Source: JACKJA01 sp050297015 (GTDB lineage: Bacteria; Pseudomonadota; Alphaproteobacteria; Micavibrionales; Micavibrionaceae). From it: a DNA stretch of 64,000 bases. The notes beneath the pieces were generated by a model. The model had not been told where the DNA came from. It saw nothing but the letters and a program-made list of their open reading frames with translations, and ran no database searches. Where the stretch lies: contig JBNKRZ010000005.1 in the NCBI GenBank assembly GCA_050297015.1, positions 1 through 64,000 on the forward strand, in the 5' to 3' direction. Position 1 is the stretch's first letter. Each line of letters begins with the position of its first letter. Made by a program: the position numbers and the translations under genes. This document shows, piece after piece, positions 44,833-53,475 of this stretch.

Positions 44833-44900
44833 TGTCATTTTGAGCAAAGCGAAGAATCTATTTAAAAACAAAGATCCTTCGCTTACAGCTCAGGATGACA
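44833..44900. terminator. Inverted repeat / terminator between serA and mltA
   Basis: A long imperfect inverted repeat (TGTCATTTTGAGCAAAGCGAAG... pairing with ...CTTCGCTTACAGCTCAGGATGACA), followed by TCTTTTTTATTT on the plus strand. It looks like a dispersed palindromic element used as terminator for convergent genes. Confidence 0.6.
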
Positions 44901-44910
44901 TCTTTTTTAT

Positions 44911-46038
44911 TTACCGCGGCAACAACACCCACATCCGGCCTTCGGCCTTCATGTGTCCGGCGAGATATTCGGCGCGTTTACCGGCACCCCAAAACACATC
45001 GCCACGCACCGCACCGCGGATTGCACCGCCGGTATCTTGCGCGATCATCAAGCGGCGTACCGGTTTCTCATCCGGCACCGGGGCATCAAGCGCCAGCCAC
45101 ACAGGAACGCCGTAGGGCAGTTTGCTACGATCCACAGCCAGTGAGCGCTCCGGCGTTAAGGGCACACCTTCGCCGCCCAGAGGACCGGGGCCGGTTATCT
45201 CTTTAAAGAACACGTAAGAGGCATTGGTATTCATGATCTCTTCGGCTTGATTCGGATGGGATTCCAGCCATGCGCGAATGGATTGCAGGGAGACATTTTC
45301 CTTTGTCAGCTCTTCGCGTTTTATAAGCTCCCGCCCGATGGCATAGTAAGGATGCCCGTTTTGGCCGTCATAGCCGACGCGCATCACGCTACCATCGTCG
45401 AGATTTACACGGCCCGATCCCTGAATATGCAGGAAAAATGCGCCGACCGGATCATCGACCCAGACCAGCGTTTCATCATTATGCGGCCATGCGCCGCGCT
45501 CAATGGCGGCGCGGTCTTCATAAGGTTTCAGGTGTGCGCCCTGTACGCGTCCGGCGATACGCTGACCTTTCAATTCATCGCGGAACGCGCCGAGATCGAC
45601 CATCACCAAATCATCCGGGCGCTTGTAAAGCGGGGTTTGGTAACGGCCGTGCTGGATGCGGGAACCGTTTAAGGCAGGCTCGTAATAGCCGGTAAACAAC
45701 CCGTTTTTTTTCTTTCCGGCCATCGTGGCTTGATAAGGCTGGAAGTAGGTTTCAAAAAACGTGCGTGCATTTGTAACGGGGAGGTTACGGCAGGCGCGTT
45801 GCCAATCGCCGTATGTCCCGCCGATCCCGTCCGGGCCGAAGGCCTGTGTAGCCTCGTGTTTTAAAATACGCTCGCAAGAATAGCTAAAAGCGGCCAGCGC
45901 TTGTTCGGAGCGGTCCTTTTCCCAGCTGGGCAAATCGCGGAATGAAGCGGGTTTTAAAACCAAAGGCGCGGTTTCAGGATCAACAGCCGCGCAGGCCGAT
46001 AAAAGCAAAAGCACGCAAGAGGATAAAATGAATTTCAT
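44911..46038 (-). CDS. mltA: Membrane-bound lytic murein transglycosylase A
   Basis: A 375-residue lipoprotein (lipobox LSAC, Cys about 15) with the MltA barrel (GLFTGYYEPALNGSR, FFLHIQGSGRVNLDDG, YDGQNGHPYYAIGRELI) and a C-terminal 3D domain whose three Asp-type positions lie in LPYGVPVWLALD, MIAQDTGGAIRGAVRGDVFWG. It cleaves peptidoglycan glycan chains with a 1,6-anhydro product, in the periplasm. A mini-element now separates it from the Tim44-like gene to which it was probably once coupled (the old TAA lay about seven bases before its ATG). Confidence 0.93.
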   Translation of the reverse strand: MKFILSSCVLLLLSACAAVDPETAPLVLKPASFRDLPSWEKDRSEQALAAFSYSCERILKHEATQAFGPDGIGGTYGDWQRACRNLPVTNARTFFETYFQPYQATMAGKKKNGLFTGYYEPALNGSRIQHGRYQTPLYKRPDDLVMVDLGAFRDELKGQRIAGRVQGAHLKPYEDRAAIERGAWPHNDETLVWVDDPVGAFFLHIQGSGRVNLDDGSVMRVGYDGQNGHPYYAIGRELIKREELTKENVSLQSIRAWLESHPNQAEEIMNTNASYVFFKEITGPGPLGGEGVPLTPERSLAVDRSKLPYGVPVWLALDAPVPDEKPVRRLMIAQDTGGAIRGAVRGDVFWGAGKRAEYLAGHMKAEGRMWVLLPR

Positions 46039-46043
46039 GATTC

Positions 46044-46211
46044 TTAGATACTGTAGTTACGTGTTATGTACATTTCTGCGCAAGCAGGTTTTTGATGAAT
46101 GTGCGCGAAAAATGCGCAGAGCATAGCCATAGCTACGGTTAAGCATTTTGAACGAACAGACGCAAAAAGATGAAGCGCCCTTCGGGTTCGTTTTTCAAAT
46201 AAAGTTATCAT
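46044..46211 (-). CDS. Small frame inside mini-element copy 3
   Basis: The counterpart of the frame at 6746-6913 with six amino-acid changes. AAGGAG lies eight bases before its ATG. The stop TAA uses the flanking TA plus an A supplied by host DNA. Probably not selected as protein. Confidence 0.2.
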   Translation of the reverse strand: MITLFEKRTRRALHLFASVRSKCLTVAMAMLCAFFAHIHQKPACAEMYITRNYSI

Positions 46212-46318
46212 CGTTTTTGCTCCTTGAATATGCTTTGGCATGTCCTGCGGACCAAAAACTTGATCCTTTTATCTGAAAAACGAACAGAAATAGGCATAAC
46301 TCGTGACTACAGTATCTA
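46045..46318 (-). mobile_element. MITE-like element, copy 3 (274 bp, TA-flanked)
   Basis: Same length as copy 1, opposite orientation, TA at both ends, with scattered base differences but no indels. Its right end makes the TAG stop of the Tim44-like gene at 46316; removing it restores a TAA at the same codon. It contains the 55-codon frame at 46044-46211 (minus). Confidence 0.85.
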
Positions 46319-47044
46319 GCAATCCGGAACGGTTTTGTGATCGTGATCGGCGGCATCTTCATCACGGGTTGCTGTTAAGAGCCATCGCGGATCACGGGAC
46401 TTTATATCACGCGCAAACGTCCAGATATCAATGGTTTCGCTGATCCTGTCGGAATTACCAGAAACAACACGGCCTTCCTTATCATGCAAGACATTGGTCT
46501 CATCCGCAACGAAACGTATTGTAAGAAGTGCAGTTTTTTTATCGAGGGTAGCCTCTATAATTTCTATCTTACGGATAGCATGAATTTCCGTGAAGGCTTT
46601 CTCGCCCTTATTTTCGCGGGCCGTTATAACCCCTTCGAATGCCCCGTAAACGGAAGGGGCTAACAGACCTTGCAACGTTTCCCGATCACCTTTGGCAAAC
46701 CCCTCAACGATCATAGCAAAGGCATCCTGTGCCCCACGTAAGAAATGCAGTACATCAAATGAACGGTCCGCGCGCATGATTTCTAAAAGTCCTGTCTGTG
46801 CGGCGTCTGCGACCGTCATATTACGTTCGAGAGTGGCATTCAAATCTGTTGACTCATCTGCAGCAGCAAGACGGGTGCCTGTATTTACATCAGAGTTATC
46901 CGGCGCGGCTTTTGTCTTTTCCAGTCCTCCTGCAAAGGGATTGGGACGGTCGTGCTCATCACCGTGACGCGTTCCCAAAACATTACGCAGCCAAAAGATA
47001 AGTGCGGCGGCAACAATGGCATAAATCAAAATATCAGCGGGCAC
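46316..47044 (-). CDS. Tim44/TimA-like inner-membrane protein
   Basis: A 242-residue protein with one N-terminal membrane helix (ADILIYAIVAAALIFWLRNVLG, 3-24), a linker with PNPFAGG, and a Tim44-like domain (about 100-235: FLRGAQDAFAMIVEGFAKGDRETLQGLL, then ISETIDIWTFARDIKSRDPRW LL). In Caulobacter the homologous TimA is an inner-membrane protein. It is the usual neighbour of mltA and fxsA/secB near the alphaproteobacterial origin. Its stop TAG is provided by the adjoining mini-element. Confidence 0.85.
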   Translation of the reverse strand: MPADILIYAIVAAALIFWLRNVLGTRHGDEHDRPNPFAGGLEKTKAAPDNSDVNTGTRLAAADESTDLNATLERNMTVADAAQTGLLEIMRADRSFDVLHFLRGAQDAFAMIVEGFAKGDRETLQGLLAPSVYGAFEGVITARENKGEKAFTEIHAIRKIEIIEATLDKKTALLTIRFVADETNVLHDKEGRVVSGNSDRISETIDIWTFARDIKSRDPRWLLTATRDEDAADHDHKTVPDC

Positions 47045-47117
47045 TGGTGTTTCCTTGGTTTTGGTTTATATATGCTCTTAACTTAGCCGTTTAACCGAAA
47101 AGAGCAAGAGCATCCTT

Positions 47118-47567
47118 ATGCCATTATTTATCATTTTCCTTGTTATTCCCTTAATTGAAATTGCTTTGTTTGTTTCCGTCGGTGAACAAATCGGTATGTT
47201 CTGGACATTATTGCTGTGCGTTCTCACCGCGATGATTGGTGCGACTTTGATCCGGCAACAGGGGCTCGCAACTTTATTTTCCGCGCGGCAATCTATGGAG
47301 CATGGGGAAATGCCCTTGCGGGAAATATTTGACGGGCTATGCCTCGCCGTTGCCGGGGCTACCTTGATTACACCGGGATTTTTTACGGATACTATTGGTT
47401 TTTTGCTGTTGGTTCCCGCCTTTCGCAGCGGGCTTCTTCATGTTGCACCTAAATTCTTTGATGGTGATATAGTGGGTATGACTTCCTCACAAACGCGCCA
47501 TCATCAAGAAGCCGGAATTATTGAAGCTGAATTTGAGGTTCTGGATGAAAACGATGATAAGCCTTGA
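47118..47567 (+). CDS. fxsA: FxsA-family membrane protein
   Basis: A 149-residue protein with three or four membrane helices. IPLIEIALFVSVGEQIG, LLCVLTAMIGATLIRQQGL and LVIAGATLITPGFFTDTIGFLLLVPAFR-like segments match FxsA, whose overexpression lifts F-plasmid exclusion of phage T7. Normal role unknown. It is divergent from the Tim44-like gene, as in other alphaproteobacteria, and is followed by secB. Confidence 0.88.
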   Translation: MPLFIIFLVIPLIEIALFVSVGEQIGMFWTLLLCVLTAMIGATLIRQQGLATLFSARQSMEHGEMPLREIFDGLCLAVAGATLITPGFFTDTIGFLLLVPAFRSGLLHVAPKFFDGDIVGMTSSQTRHHQEAGIIEAEFEVLDENDDKP

Positions 47568-47630
47568 GGCTTGTCCGGGAGCATGCTAACAAGATTTCAG
47601 AATAATTCTACGCTATTTTAGGAGTGATTG

Positions 47631-48197
47631 ATGACCGATCCTACGAAAACAAAAGGTAAAGAAAAAGGCGATACCCTTGAGCCGCCGGCGCATTTCGATG
47701 GCCGTTTGTTCGGACACATACCGGTTATGATCCATGCGCAATACATTAAGGATCTTTCTCTTGAAAATCCGAATGCGCCGGAAACTTACCGCCGCGCGCA
47801 AGACGGTGCGCCTGTGATGGATGTTAATTTTACTATGGATGCTCGTAAGCTCGATAATGGTGAGACAGAAGGTGCGGATTTGTACGAAGTATCTTTGGGC
47901 GTAACGGCCTCGGCGAAGCGTGGTGATATGACGATGTTTGTTGTTGAGGTTCTTTACGGCCTGACGTGTTCTCTGCAAAAGGTTCCCGATGAAAGACGCC
48001 ATCCTTTCCTTTTGATTGAAATGCCGCGTTACATGTTCCCGTTTGTTCGCCAAATTATTTCTCAAATGACACAATCAGCGGGCTATGCGCCCTTGATGTT
48101 GTCTCCGGTCGACTTCAAACGTCTCTATATGGAACGCTTTGCCAGTGACGAAGTGCCTGCCACGCGTGACGGAGAAGAGGCTGCAGGTAACGCTTAA
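47631..48197 (+). CDS. secB: Protein-export chaperone SecB
   Basis: A 188-residue tetrameric chaperone delivering unfolded precursors to SecA. Core features: QYIKDLSLENP-type segment (AQYIKDLSLENPNAPETYRRA), VSLGVTASAKRGDMTMFVVEVLYG, FPFVRQIISQMTQSAGYAPLMLSPVDFKRLY. The ATG at 47631 has TTAGGAG close upstream. The N-terminus has an extra Lys/Gly-rich lead and the C-terminus an acidic tail, longer than E. coli SecB. Confidence 0.93.
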   Translation: MTDPTKTKGKEKGDTLEPPAHFDGRLFGHIPVMIHAQYIKDLSLENPNAPETYRRAQDGAPVMDVNFTMDARKLDNGETEGADLYEVSLGVTASAKRGDMTMFVVEVLYGLTCSLQKVPDERRHPFLLIEMPRYMFPFVRQIISQMTQSAGYAPLMLSPVDFKRLYMERFASDEVPATRDGEEAAGNA

Positions 48198-48406
48198 TAA
48201 TCTCTGATAAAATGCCCTTTTCAAAAAACAGGGGGAAAGTATGTAAATATCTTTTTACATACTCTTGCATTTTATTTCCCTATTATCCTATGTTTTGTTT
48301 TTAAGTTTCAAAAATAGGGAGGGTAAGCAATGTCATCATTGTGCATGTCATGGCAGGAATATGCGGTTGAAAATTACAAAAAGTCGAAACAAAAACCGAT
48401 GTTGAA

Positions 48407-49105
48407 TTAGGCTTTTCCTTTCCAAATGGGGTCGGTGAGTTGATCGAGCAAGGCGGCGTGGGCGGCTTGCTCTTCGGCGCTGGCGGCGTGAGGCCGCGGT
48501 TCCCGGAAAGGATGTTCTTTGGCAAGGGAAGAAAAGTTGTCGTTTTCCATCGGTCCGGCCGCTTTTCCCTCATCAACCAGCTCCAGTCCGCGCTGTCGCC
48601 CACCGAGCAGCTCCAGATACACTTCGGCCAGCAATTCCGCATCGAGCAAAGCGCCGTGAAGCGTACGGCTGGTGTTATCGATTCCGAAACGGCGGCACAG
48701 CGCATCAAGGTTTGCGGGCGAGCCGGGAAATTTCTCCCGCGCTATTTTGAGCGTATCGGTTACATCTTTCATCGGGAGGGACGGAAACCCTACGGTTTTA
48801 AGCTCAGCATTGATGAACTTCATATCGAATTCGGCGTTGTGAATAACCAGCCGTGCGCCTTTGATAAAGTCGAGAAATTCGTCAAACACTTGCGAAAAAA
48901 CGGGTTTGTCTTTCAAGAATTCTTCCGTCAAACCATGCACGGCGACAGCTTCGGCGGGTACGTCCCGTTCCGGGTTGATGTATTGATGATACGTCCGGCC
49001 CGTGGGAATATAATTTTCAACTTCGACGCAGCCGATCTCAATCAGGCGATCCCCATCGGCCGGATCCATTCCTGTTGTTTCGGTATCGAGGACGATTTCT
49101 CGCAT
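48407..49105 (-). CDS. dnaQ: DNA polymerase III epsilon (proofreading exonuclease)
   Basis: A 232-residue DEDDh 3'-5' exonuclease. Exo I VLDTETTGMDP (6-16), Exo II HNAEFDMKFI, Exo III around TLHGALLDAELLAEVYLEL with the catalytic His are intact. It proofreads for the replicative polymerase. The last 40 residues form an Ala/His/Pro-rich tail and a C-terminal segment that would bind the alpha subunit. It faces secB convergently, the usual alphaproteobacterial arrangement. Confidence 0.93.
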   Translation of the reverse strand: MREIVLDTETTGMDPADGDRLIEIGCVEVENYIPTGRTYHQYINPERDVPAEAVAVHGLTEEFLKDKPVFSQVFDEFLDFIKGARLVIHNAEFDMKFINAELKTVGFPSLPMKDVTDTLKIAREKFPGSPANLDALCRRFGIDNTSRTLHGALLDAELLAEVYLELLGGRQRGLELVDEGKAAGPMENDNFSSLAKEHPFREPRPHAASAEEQAAHAALLDQLTDPIWKGKA

Positions 49106-49338
49106 AGTATAGCCGTTCCCATTTCCCTTTACACATCGTTACTTGTCGCTCACGTAGGCCCACTACGCTTCACTCCTCATGCCTTGTGTAAAAGAAAAGC
49201 GAAACGACTAACGATATAATTTACCATTTTTGTTCACGGCTATATTGGCGTAAGAGTTTCCAAATGACAATGCTGTCGGTTGATGTTCCCTCTATAAAGG
49301 TTTAAAAAATCATAAGTGTTATTTTAAAGGAGGCTATT

Positions 49339-50124
49339 ATGGCCAAAAAGAAAAGTTCATTGTTGCTATCCTTGCTGGCGGGTGTTGTCGGTTTGTTTGT
49401 GATCGGCGGGGTTTTGCTCTATCTCAATCTCGGTAGCGTTGCCAAGGCGCTGAGCGAAAAAATCGGCTCGGAAACGCTGGGCGTGAAAGTCAGCATGGCC
49501 GCTATGGATATTTCCCTGCAGGATAAAAAGGTTGAGGTGAAGGGCCTGAAAATCGGCAACCCGCCGGGCTATAAAAATGCCGAGAGCATGAGCGTCGATT
49601 TAATCCGCGTGGTTGGGGAGAGCTTTTCCAAAGAGCTTTTGGTGTTTGATGAAATCACCGTCAGCGGTACGACCATCAATATGGAAGTGGTTGAAAAAGG
49701 CACCAACCTGTCGGATTTGAAAAAGAACATAAAGCCGAAAGCGTCTGCCGAAGAAAAAACAGAGGCCGGAGAGCCGATCAAAGTCATTATCCGCAAGCTT
49801 ACGATTGACGACGCGACGCTCAACCCGGCGGTCATGATTATTTCCCAGGACATGAAACCGGTGACTATGCCGGACATTATCCTGACCGGGATCGGCCAGA
49901 AAACCAACGGCGTGTTGATCTCCGAGGCGGTGGCGCAGGTTCTGGATAAAGTTACAAAAACCGCGACACAGGCCGCCAGTCAGCAAGGTATGTTGCAAGG
50001 CATGGACGACGCCGCGCTTAAAGAAATCGGGGCGCAGATGGATATGGGCAAAAGCCTGCTCGATAACGCGAAAAAAGACCTCGACGGTTTGAAAGATGGC
50101 TTGAAAGGCCTGTTCGGGAATTAA
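49339..50124 (+). CDS. AsmA-like membrane-anchored protein
   Basis: A 261-residue protein with an N-terminal helix (8-29) and a body resembling the start of AsmA/DUF748 proteins: KVSMAAMDISLQDKKVEVKGLKIGNPPGY, then VDLIRVVGESFSKELLVFDEITVSGTTINME, with an amphipathic C-terminus. Full AsmA proteins are far longer. Likely inner-membrane, facing the periplasm. AAAGGAGG precedes the ATG. The SCP2 gene follows after 15 bases. Confidence 0.65.
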   Translation: MAKKKSSLLLSLLAGVVGLFVIGGVLLYLNLGSVAKALSEKIGSETLGVKVSMAAMDISLQDKKVEVKGLKIGNPPGYKNAESMSVDLIRVVGESFSKELLVFDEITVSGTTINMEVVEKGTNLSDLKKNIKPKASAEEKTEAGEPIKVIIRKLTIDDATLNPAVMIISQDMKPVTMPDIILTGIGQKTNGVLISEAVAQVLDKVTKTATQAASQQGMLQGMDDAALKEIGAQMDMGKSLLDNAKKDLDGLKDGLKGLFGN

Positions 50125-50139
50125 AGGAGAACCTCATTC

Positions 50140-50442
50140 ATGTCCCTCGAAAACATTACAGAACAGATAAAACAAAAAATGGCTTTGGCGCCGCAAATCG
50201 ATGCGACAGTGAAATTCGATTTCGGCGATGACGGCGTGGTGTTCGTCGACGGGACGCAAAACCCGCCGGCACTCTCGCACGAGGATGAGGACGCGGATTG
50301 TACGCTAGCCTGTTCTCTGGGCACGTTTGAGGGCATTTTAAACGGCACGCAAGACCCCAATATCGCGTTCATGATGGGTAAGCTGAAAGTCAAAGGCGCT
50401 ATGGGCCTCGCCATGAAACTCAACGCGATTTTGGAGGATTAG
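50140..50442 (+). CDS. SCP2 sterol-carrier-type lipid-binding protein
   Basis: A 100-residue single SCP2 fold: FDFGDDGVVFVDGTQNPP, DADCTLACSLGTFEGILNGTQDPNIAFMMGKLKVKGAMGLAMKL. Such proteins bind fatty acids or other lipids in the cytoplasm. AAAGGAG lies upstream. Its pairing with the membrane-anchored AsmA-like gene suggests a shared lipid-related task (inference). Confidence 0.85.
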   Translation: MSLENITEQIKQKMALAPQIDATVKFDFGDDGVVFVDGTQNPPALSHEDEDADCTLACSLGTFEGILNGTQDPNIAFMMGKLKVKGAMGLAMKLNAILED

Positions 50443-50580
50443 GGATTTCGTTTTATTTCATTTTCTCAAGAAATGTTGCAAGGGCATTGGGGTATATTAA
50501 ATCAAAGGTTTGTTTAATTTCTCTTTGTGTTTGACCGTCTTTAAATTCAGGTTGATAAAGCATATAAACCGCGCTTTACA

Positions 50581-50608
50581 CGGGGGCACAATAGTTATTG
50601 TGCCCCCG
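50581..50608. terminator. 12-bp perfect hairpin at the end of the small-paralog gene
   Basis: CGGGGGCACAAT-agtt-ATTGTGCCCCCG. The stop codon of the leftward gene (50595-50597) lies in the loop/arm. No T-run follows on either strand, so it may act as an RNA-end stabiliser or a Rho-aided stop. Confidence 0.55.
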
Positions 50609-51032
50609 TCTGATGCCCGTCTGATGAATTGCTCGGCTGCTGCTTTTTCTCAAAATCAGAAAGAGTTAAATTTCCTAATCCAGAGGGAATTTTTATAAAA
50701 ATATCAGTCCCTTCTGGTCTACTAAATGAAATGCCATAAGCATCTAGTGCTTCTGTAACCAGTTGTATAATTTCAGCTTTGAGCGGCTTTAGTTTTTCGG
50801 GATAAAAACATTTAACAATTTCATAACGTTTTTCCGTCCTTGAGCCGTCATCATTAAGAAGTTTCAAAGTATGCTTAGCTACAAATTCTATTTGTTCTCC
50901 ATTCCACGTCAGTGTGAAAGCATTACTTGGAACTCTGGGAATCATACGAAACTTCTCTGCGCCCAACGTTAAAATCGCATCACGCTCATAATCAATCGTG
51001 CGCTGTTTATCTTTTTCATTTACAAAAGCCAT
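50595..51032 (-). CDS. Small hypothetical protein, tandem paralog B
   Basis: About 145 residues from MAFVNEKDKQRTID (ATG 51032 with GGGAG upstream; frames to 51131 are extension). The layout matches the next gene: MAFVNE start, charged strand, 'IVK-F-P' segment (YEIVKCFYPEKLKPL against WKIVKLFIPANLQKQ), then AYGISFSRP against SCGLLFSRK. The region around the ribosome site (AAAAGGGAGTGCTTTrTAATGG) is duplicated too. Family unknown. Confidence 0.55.
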   Translation of the reverse strand: MAFVNEKDKQRTIDYERDAILTLGAEKFRMIPRVPSNAFTLTWNGEQIEFVAKHTLKLLNDDGSRTEKRYEIVKCFYPEKLKPLKAEIIQLVTEALDAYGISFSRPEGTDIFIKIPSGLGNLTLSDFEKKQQPSNSSDGHQTGAQ

Positions 51033-51048
51033 TATAAAGCACTCCCTT

Positions 51049-51402
51049 TTACATCTCTGAATTCTCAAAAGCCACATGAACTGATGCCACATGCTTGCGG
51101 CTAAATAAAAGGCCACAAGAATCGAAAGCATCTACCAAAAGTGCTTTTATCTCTTCATGTTGTTTTTGCAGGTTGGCTGGAATAAAAAGCTTAACGATTT
51201 TCCACGTAATTACGTTTTGGCCATTTGAAATCTTGTTTACTATGCTAAAAGCGCTAAGGTGCATGTTTTCGCCCTTGAACCTAAAGTCAAATTCATAAGG
51301 CTCATCACCACCTGACCTTCCTCTGTATAGAAGTACGGCTTCTTTTTCACGATCAATCGTTTGCCATTGCCCATCTTCTGTCCGTTCATTTACAAAGGCC
51401 AT
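51049..51402 (-). CDS. Small hypothetical protein, tandem paralog A
   Basis: 117 residues starting MAFVNERTEDGQ. It is paralogous to the downstream gene (see 50595). No signal peptide or membrane helix. Its ATG overlaps the stop of the 37-codon frame at 51402-51515 (TAATG), so translation may be coupled. Function unknown. Confidence 0.55.
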   Translation of the reverse strand: MAFVNERTEDGQWQTIDREKEAVLLYRGRSGGDEPYEFDFRFKGENMHLSAFSIVNKISNGQNVITWKIVKLFIPANLQKQHEEIKALLVDAFDSCGLLFSRKHVASVHVAFENSEM

Positions 51403-51515
51403 TACAAAGCACTCCCTTTTACATTTTCACTCGCCCACACACTCGCCACCCCCGCCATAAACGCCGGGATGAACAGGAAAGATAAGGCTATCGTGATGAT
51501 CCGCAGTTTTTGCAT
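51402..51515 (-). CDS. Small signal-peptide-like ORF (37 aa)
   Basis: MQKLRIITIALSFLF to SENVKGSAL: a basic start, hydrophobic core and VWA-S cleavage-like site. AAAGGA lies nine bases before the ATG, and the stop overlaps the next gene's ATG. It starts 22 bases past the metA stop. Membrane peptide or leader; unproven. Confidence 0.4.
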   Translation of the reverse strand: MQKLRIITIALSFLFIPAFMAGVASVWASENVKGSAL

Positions 51516-51537
51516 GGGGTCATATCCTTTCATGGAT

Positions 51538-52620
51538 TTACGCCGCTTTATCCATTTGCGCGCGGAGCTTATGCCAGCCGAGCGGGTCGTCGGGGTTGAC
51601 GCTTTCCATGAACGGCCATTGACGGTCGGCATTGGTGGTCTGGTAAACACGTCCGATCCAGTTGCCGATCATATTGCGGGCGGTATCACGCCACGTATTG
51701 TCGAGCAGCGGGAACAGTGTGTCTTCCGGGAATTCCCGCGTTTCGCCCGCGGCGATGCGGTCTTCGTATTCTTCCAGAATCGCCCGCGCCTTGACGTTCA
51801 GGCTATGGGCCGGGAACGGCGGGTAATCTGCCCGTTCGCCCTTTTGATAAAGCATTACTTCGCGCTTGTATTCTTTGAGCAGGCTATTGATGTCGTATTC
51901 GGGATGGCCCTGCATACAGACAAGGCGGAAGCCGTCGGCGCTGACGGCCAGATGGACGCCGGCGTCCTCACTATCGACCAGCACGTGCATCCCGGCTTCC
52001 TCGAACTGTTCACGGGCGATTTCATTCCAGCGCGAATGCGGCACATCGAAGATCGTATTCGTCGCCGCGATCAGCGGGTGCGTCCGGTCGGTGACCCGGT
52101 GCGGATAGACACCCCAGCGTTTGTCCGCCAGAGGTTGGCGTTTCTGGCCGAAGCGGCGTTCCATCACCGCGTGGGTGGCAAGGCAGGAACACATGGTCGA
52201 TGTAACGTTATCCCACGCCCAGTCGAGCGTTTTGCCCAGCGGTTCCCAGAACGGCTCTTGAGACAGATCGTTGCCCTTCACATTCGCGCCGGTGACGATC
52301 AGGGCGTCGAGTCCCTCCTCCGCCAGCTTGTCGAACGGTTCGTAATAGGTATCAATGTATTCCTGCGCCTCTTTACCGCGCGGCAATTCCGGGAAGGTAA
52401 AGGGGTGCATGTGGAACTGGGCGATCTGGTTGCTCTCCCCGATGCGGCGGAAAAACTGGCGCTCGGTGGCGGCCAGAGCGGCGTCGGGCATCATGTTCAA
52501 AAAACCGATGTGAAGCTCGCGAATATCCTGATGCATGGCGCGCGCGGGATCAAGGATCGTCCGGCCTTCATCGCGCAAACGTTCATAAGTGGGCAAATCC
52601 GAATTGGCAACCAAAGGCAT
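51538..52620 (-). CDS. metA: Homoserine O-succinyltransferase-type enzyme (MetA family)
   Basis: A 360-residue class-I-glutamine-amidotransferase-like acyltransferase that activates homoserine for methionine synthesis. GLNMMPDAALAATERQF, the segment TSTMCSCLATHA with nucleophile Cys146 (aligned with Cys142 of E. coli MetA, TSTLFVC), and the catalytic QGHPEYD are seen. Members of this branch can use acetyl- or succinyl-CoA, which I cannot decide. It lies just upstream (transcriptionally) of the tandem small genes. Confidence 0.85.
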   Translation of the reverse strand: MPLVANSDLPTYERLRDEGRTILDPARAMHQDIRELHIGFLNMMPDAALAATERQFFRRIGESNQIAQFHMHPFTFPELPRGKEAQEYIDTYYEPFDKLAEEGLDALIVTGANVKGNDLSQEPFWEPLGKTLDWAWDNVTSTMCSCLATHAVMERRFGQKRQPLADKRWGVYPHRVTDRTHPLIAATNTIFDVPHSRWNEIAREQFEEAGMHVLVDSEDAGVHLAVSADGFRLVCMQGHPEYDINSLLKEYKREVMLYQKGERADYPPFPAHSLNVKARAILEEYEDRIAAGETREFPEDTLFPLLDNTWRDTARNMIGNWIGRVYQTTNADRQWPFMESVNPDDPLGWHKLRAQMDKAA

Positions 52621-52623
52621 GAT

Positions 52624-53475
52624 TTATTTCCCTTCCCCGCGGTTTAAAACATCATCCATAAGCGCCGTAAAATCCGTCTCATCACGAATGGTTGCGACAT
52701 CGCGCGCAGGTAGCGTGTAGCCATATTTCTCTATAATTTTCTCATAGCGCGGAACGCGCGCCCGGAACAGGCGCGGAAAAATCCATTTGCCAAAATCATT
52801 CGGATCAATCAAAGCCGCATATTCAATAGCGCGTTCTTTCATGTAAAGTGTGAGCTGCTCATTGAGAAATTCTTCACGGAAGTAAAGCGGCTTGGGATCG
52901 GATACAGCCCGGTCGATTAGCGTTTGTTCATCCTCTTCGCCTGCTTGAATATAAATAAAAACCGTATGCCGGTCGAGAAGGTCAAGCAGTCCCGGGTCAT
53001 CCAATTCACAGAGCGATCCGCCCGCGTCATTCACAAAATGGGAAAAGCCGTACATTTTTTGTGCCCGGTCGATAAAGTACGGCACGTCGCGCATGGCGGC
53101 AATTTCGGCATCGCGATGCAAGCGCTGGCGGCGCATAAATTCCCGCAAAGGCAGGCCGCCCTTATCCGGATCGCCGAGCTTACTCAAAAAAGACGAAGCA
53201 AATCCCAGGTTGGTAATTGTTACGCCATTGCGCACTTTGATCGAGCTGGAGCGCAATAATTCCCGCATGAAGGGATCTTCCATCATCCGATTTTTTACTT
53301 CGTCGAGGATGTGCTCGTCCAGATAATGCGAGCCAATGCGGTAGTCGCCGGAATAATGAAACCAGTCATTTTTGGCAAGAACGCTGGAAAGACGCGTCTT
53401 TCCGACCCCTGACATTCCGAGCAAGGTTATGGCTTTTTGCGGCCAATCTTTGAATTCCTGCGCGGTGAGTTTCAC
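52624..53475 (-). CDS. P-loop ATPase/kinase-like protein
   Basis: A 283-residue protein with Walker A GMSGVGKTRLSSVL (20-33). Downstream are HYSGDYRIGSHYLDEHI and a Tyr-rich middle, and a Thr/Asp-rich C-terminus. Related ATPases are conserved next to Trm112 genes in alphaproteobacteria. Start is GTG 53475, overlapping the Trm112 stop in GTGA; no other in-frame start fits. Role unknown. Confidence 0.7.
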   Translation of the reverse strand: MKLTAQEFKDWPQKAITLLGMSGVGKTRLSSVLAKNDWFHYSGDYRIGSHYLDEHILDEVKNRMMEDPFMRELLRSSSIKVRNGVTITNLGFASSFLSKLGDPDKGGLPLREFMRRQRLHRDAEIAAMRDVPYFIDRAQKMYGFSHFVNDAGGSLCELDDPGLLDLLDRHTVFIYIQAGEEDEQTLIDRAVSDPKPLYFREEFLNEQLTLYMKERAIEYAALIDPNDFGKWIFPRLFRARVPRYEKIIEKYGYTLPARDVATIRDETDFTALMDDVLNRGEGK

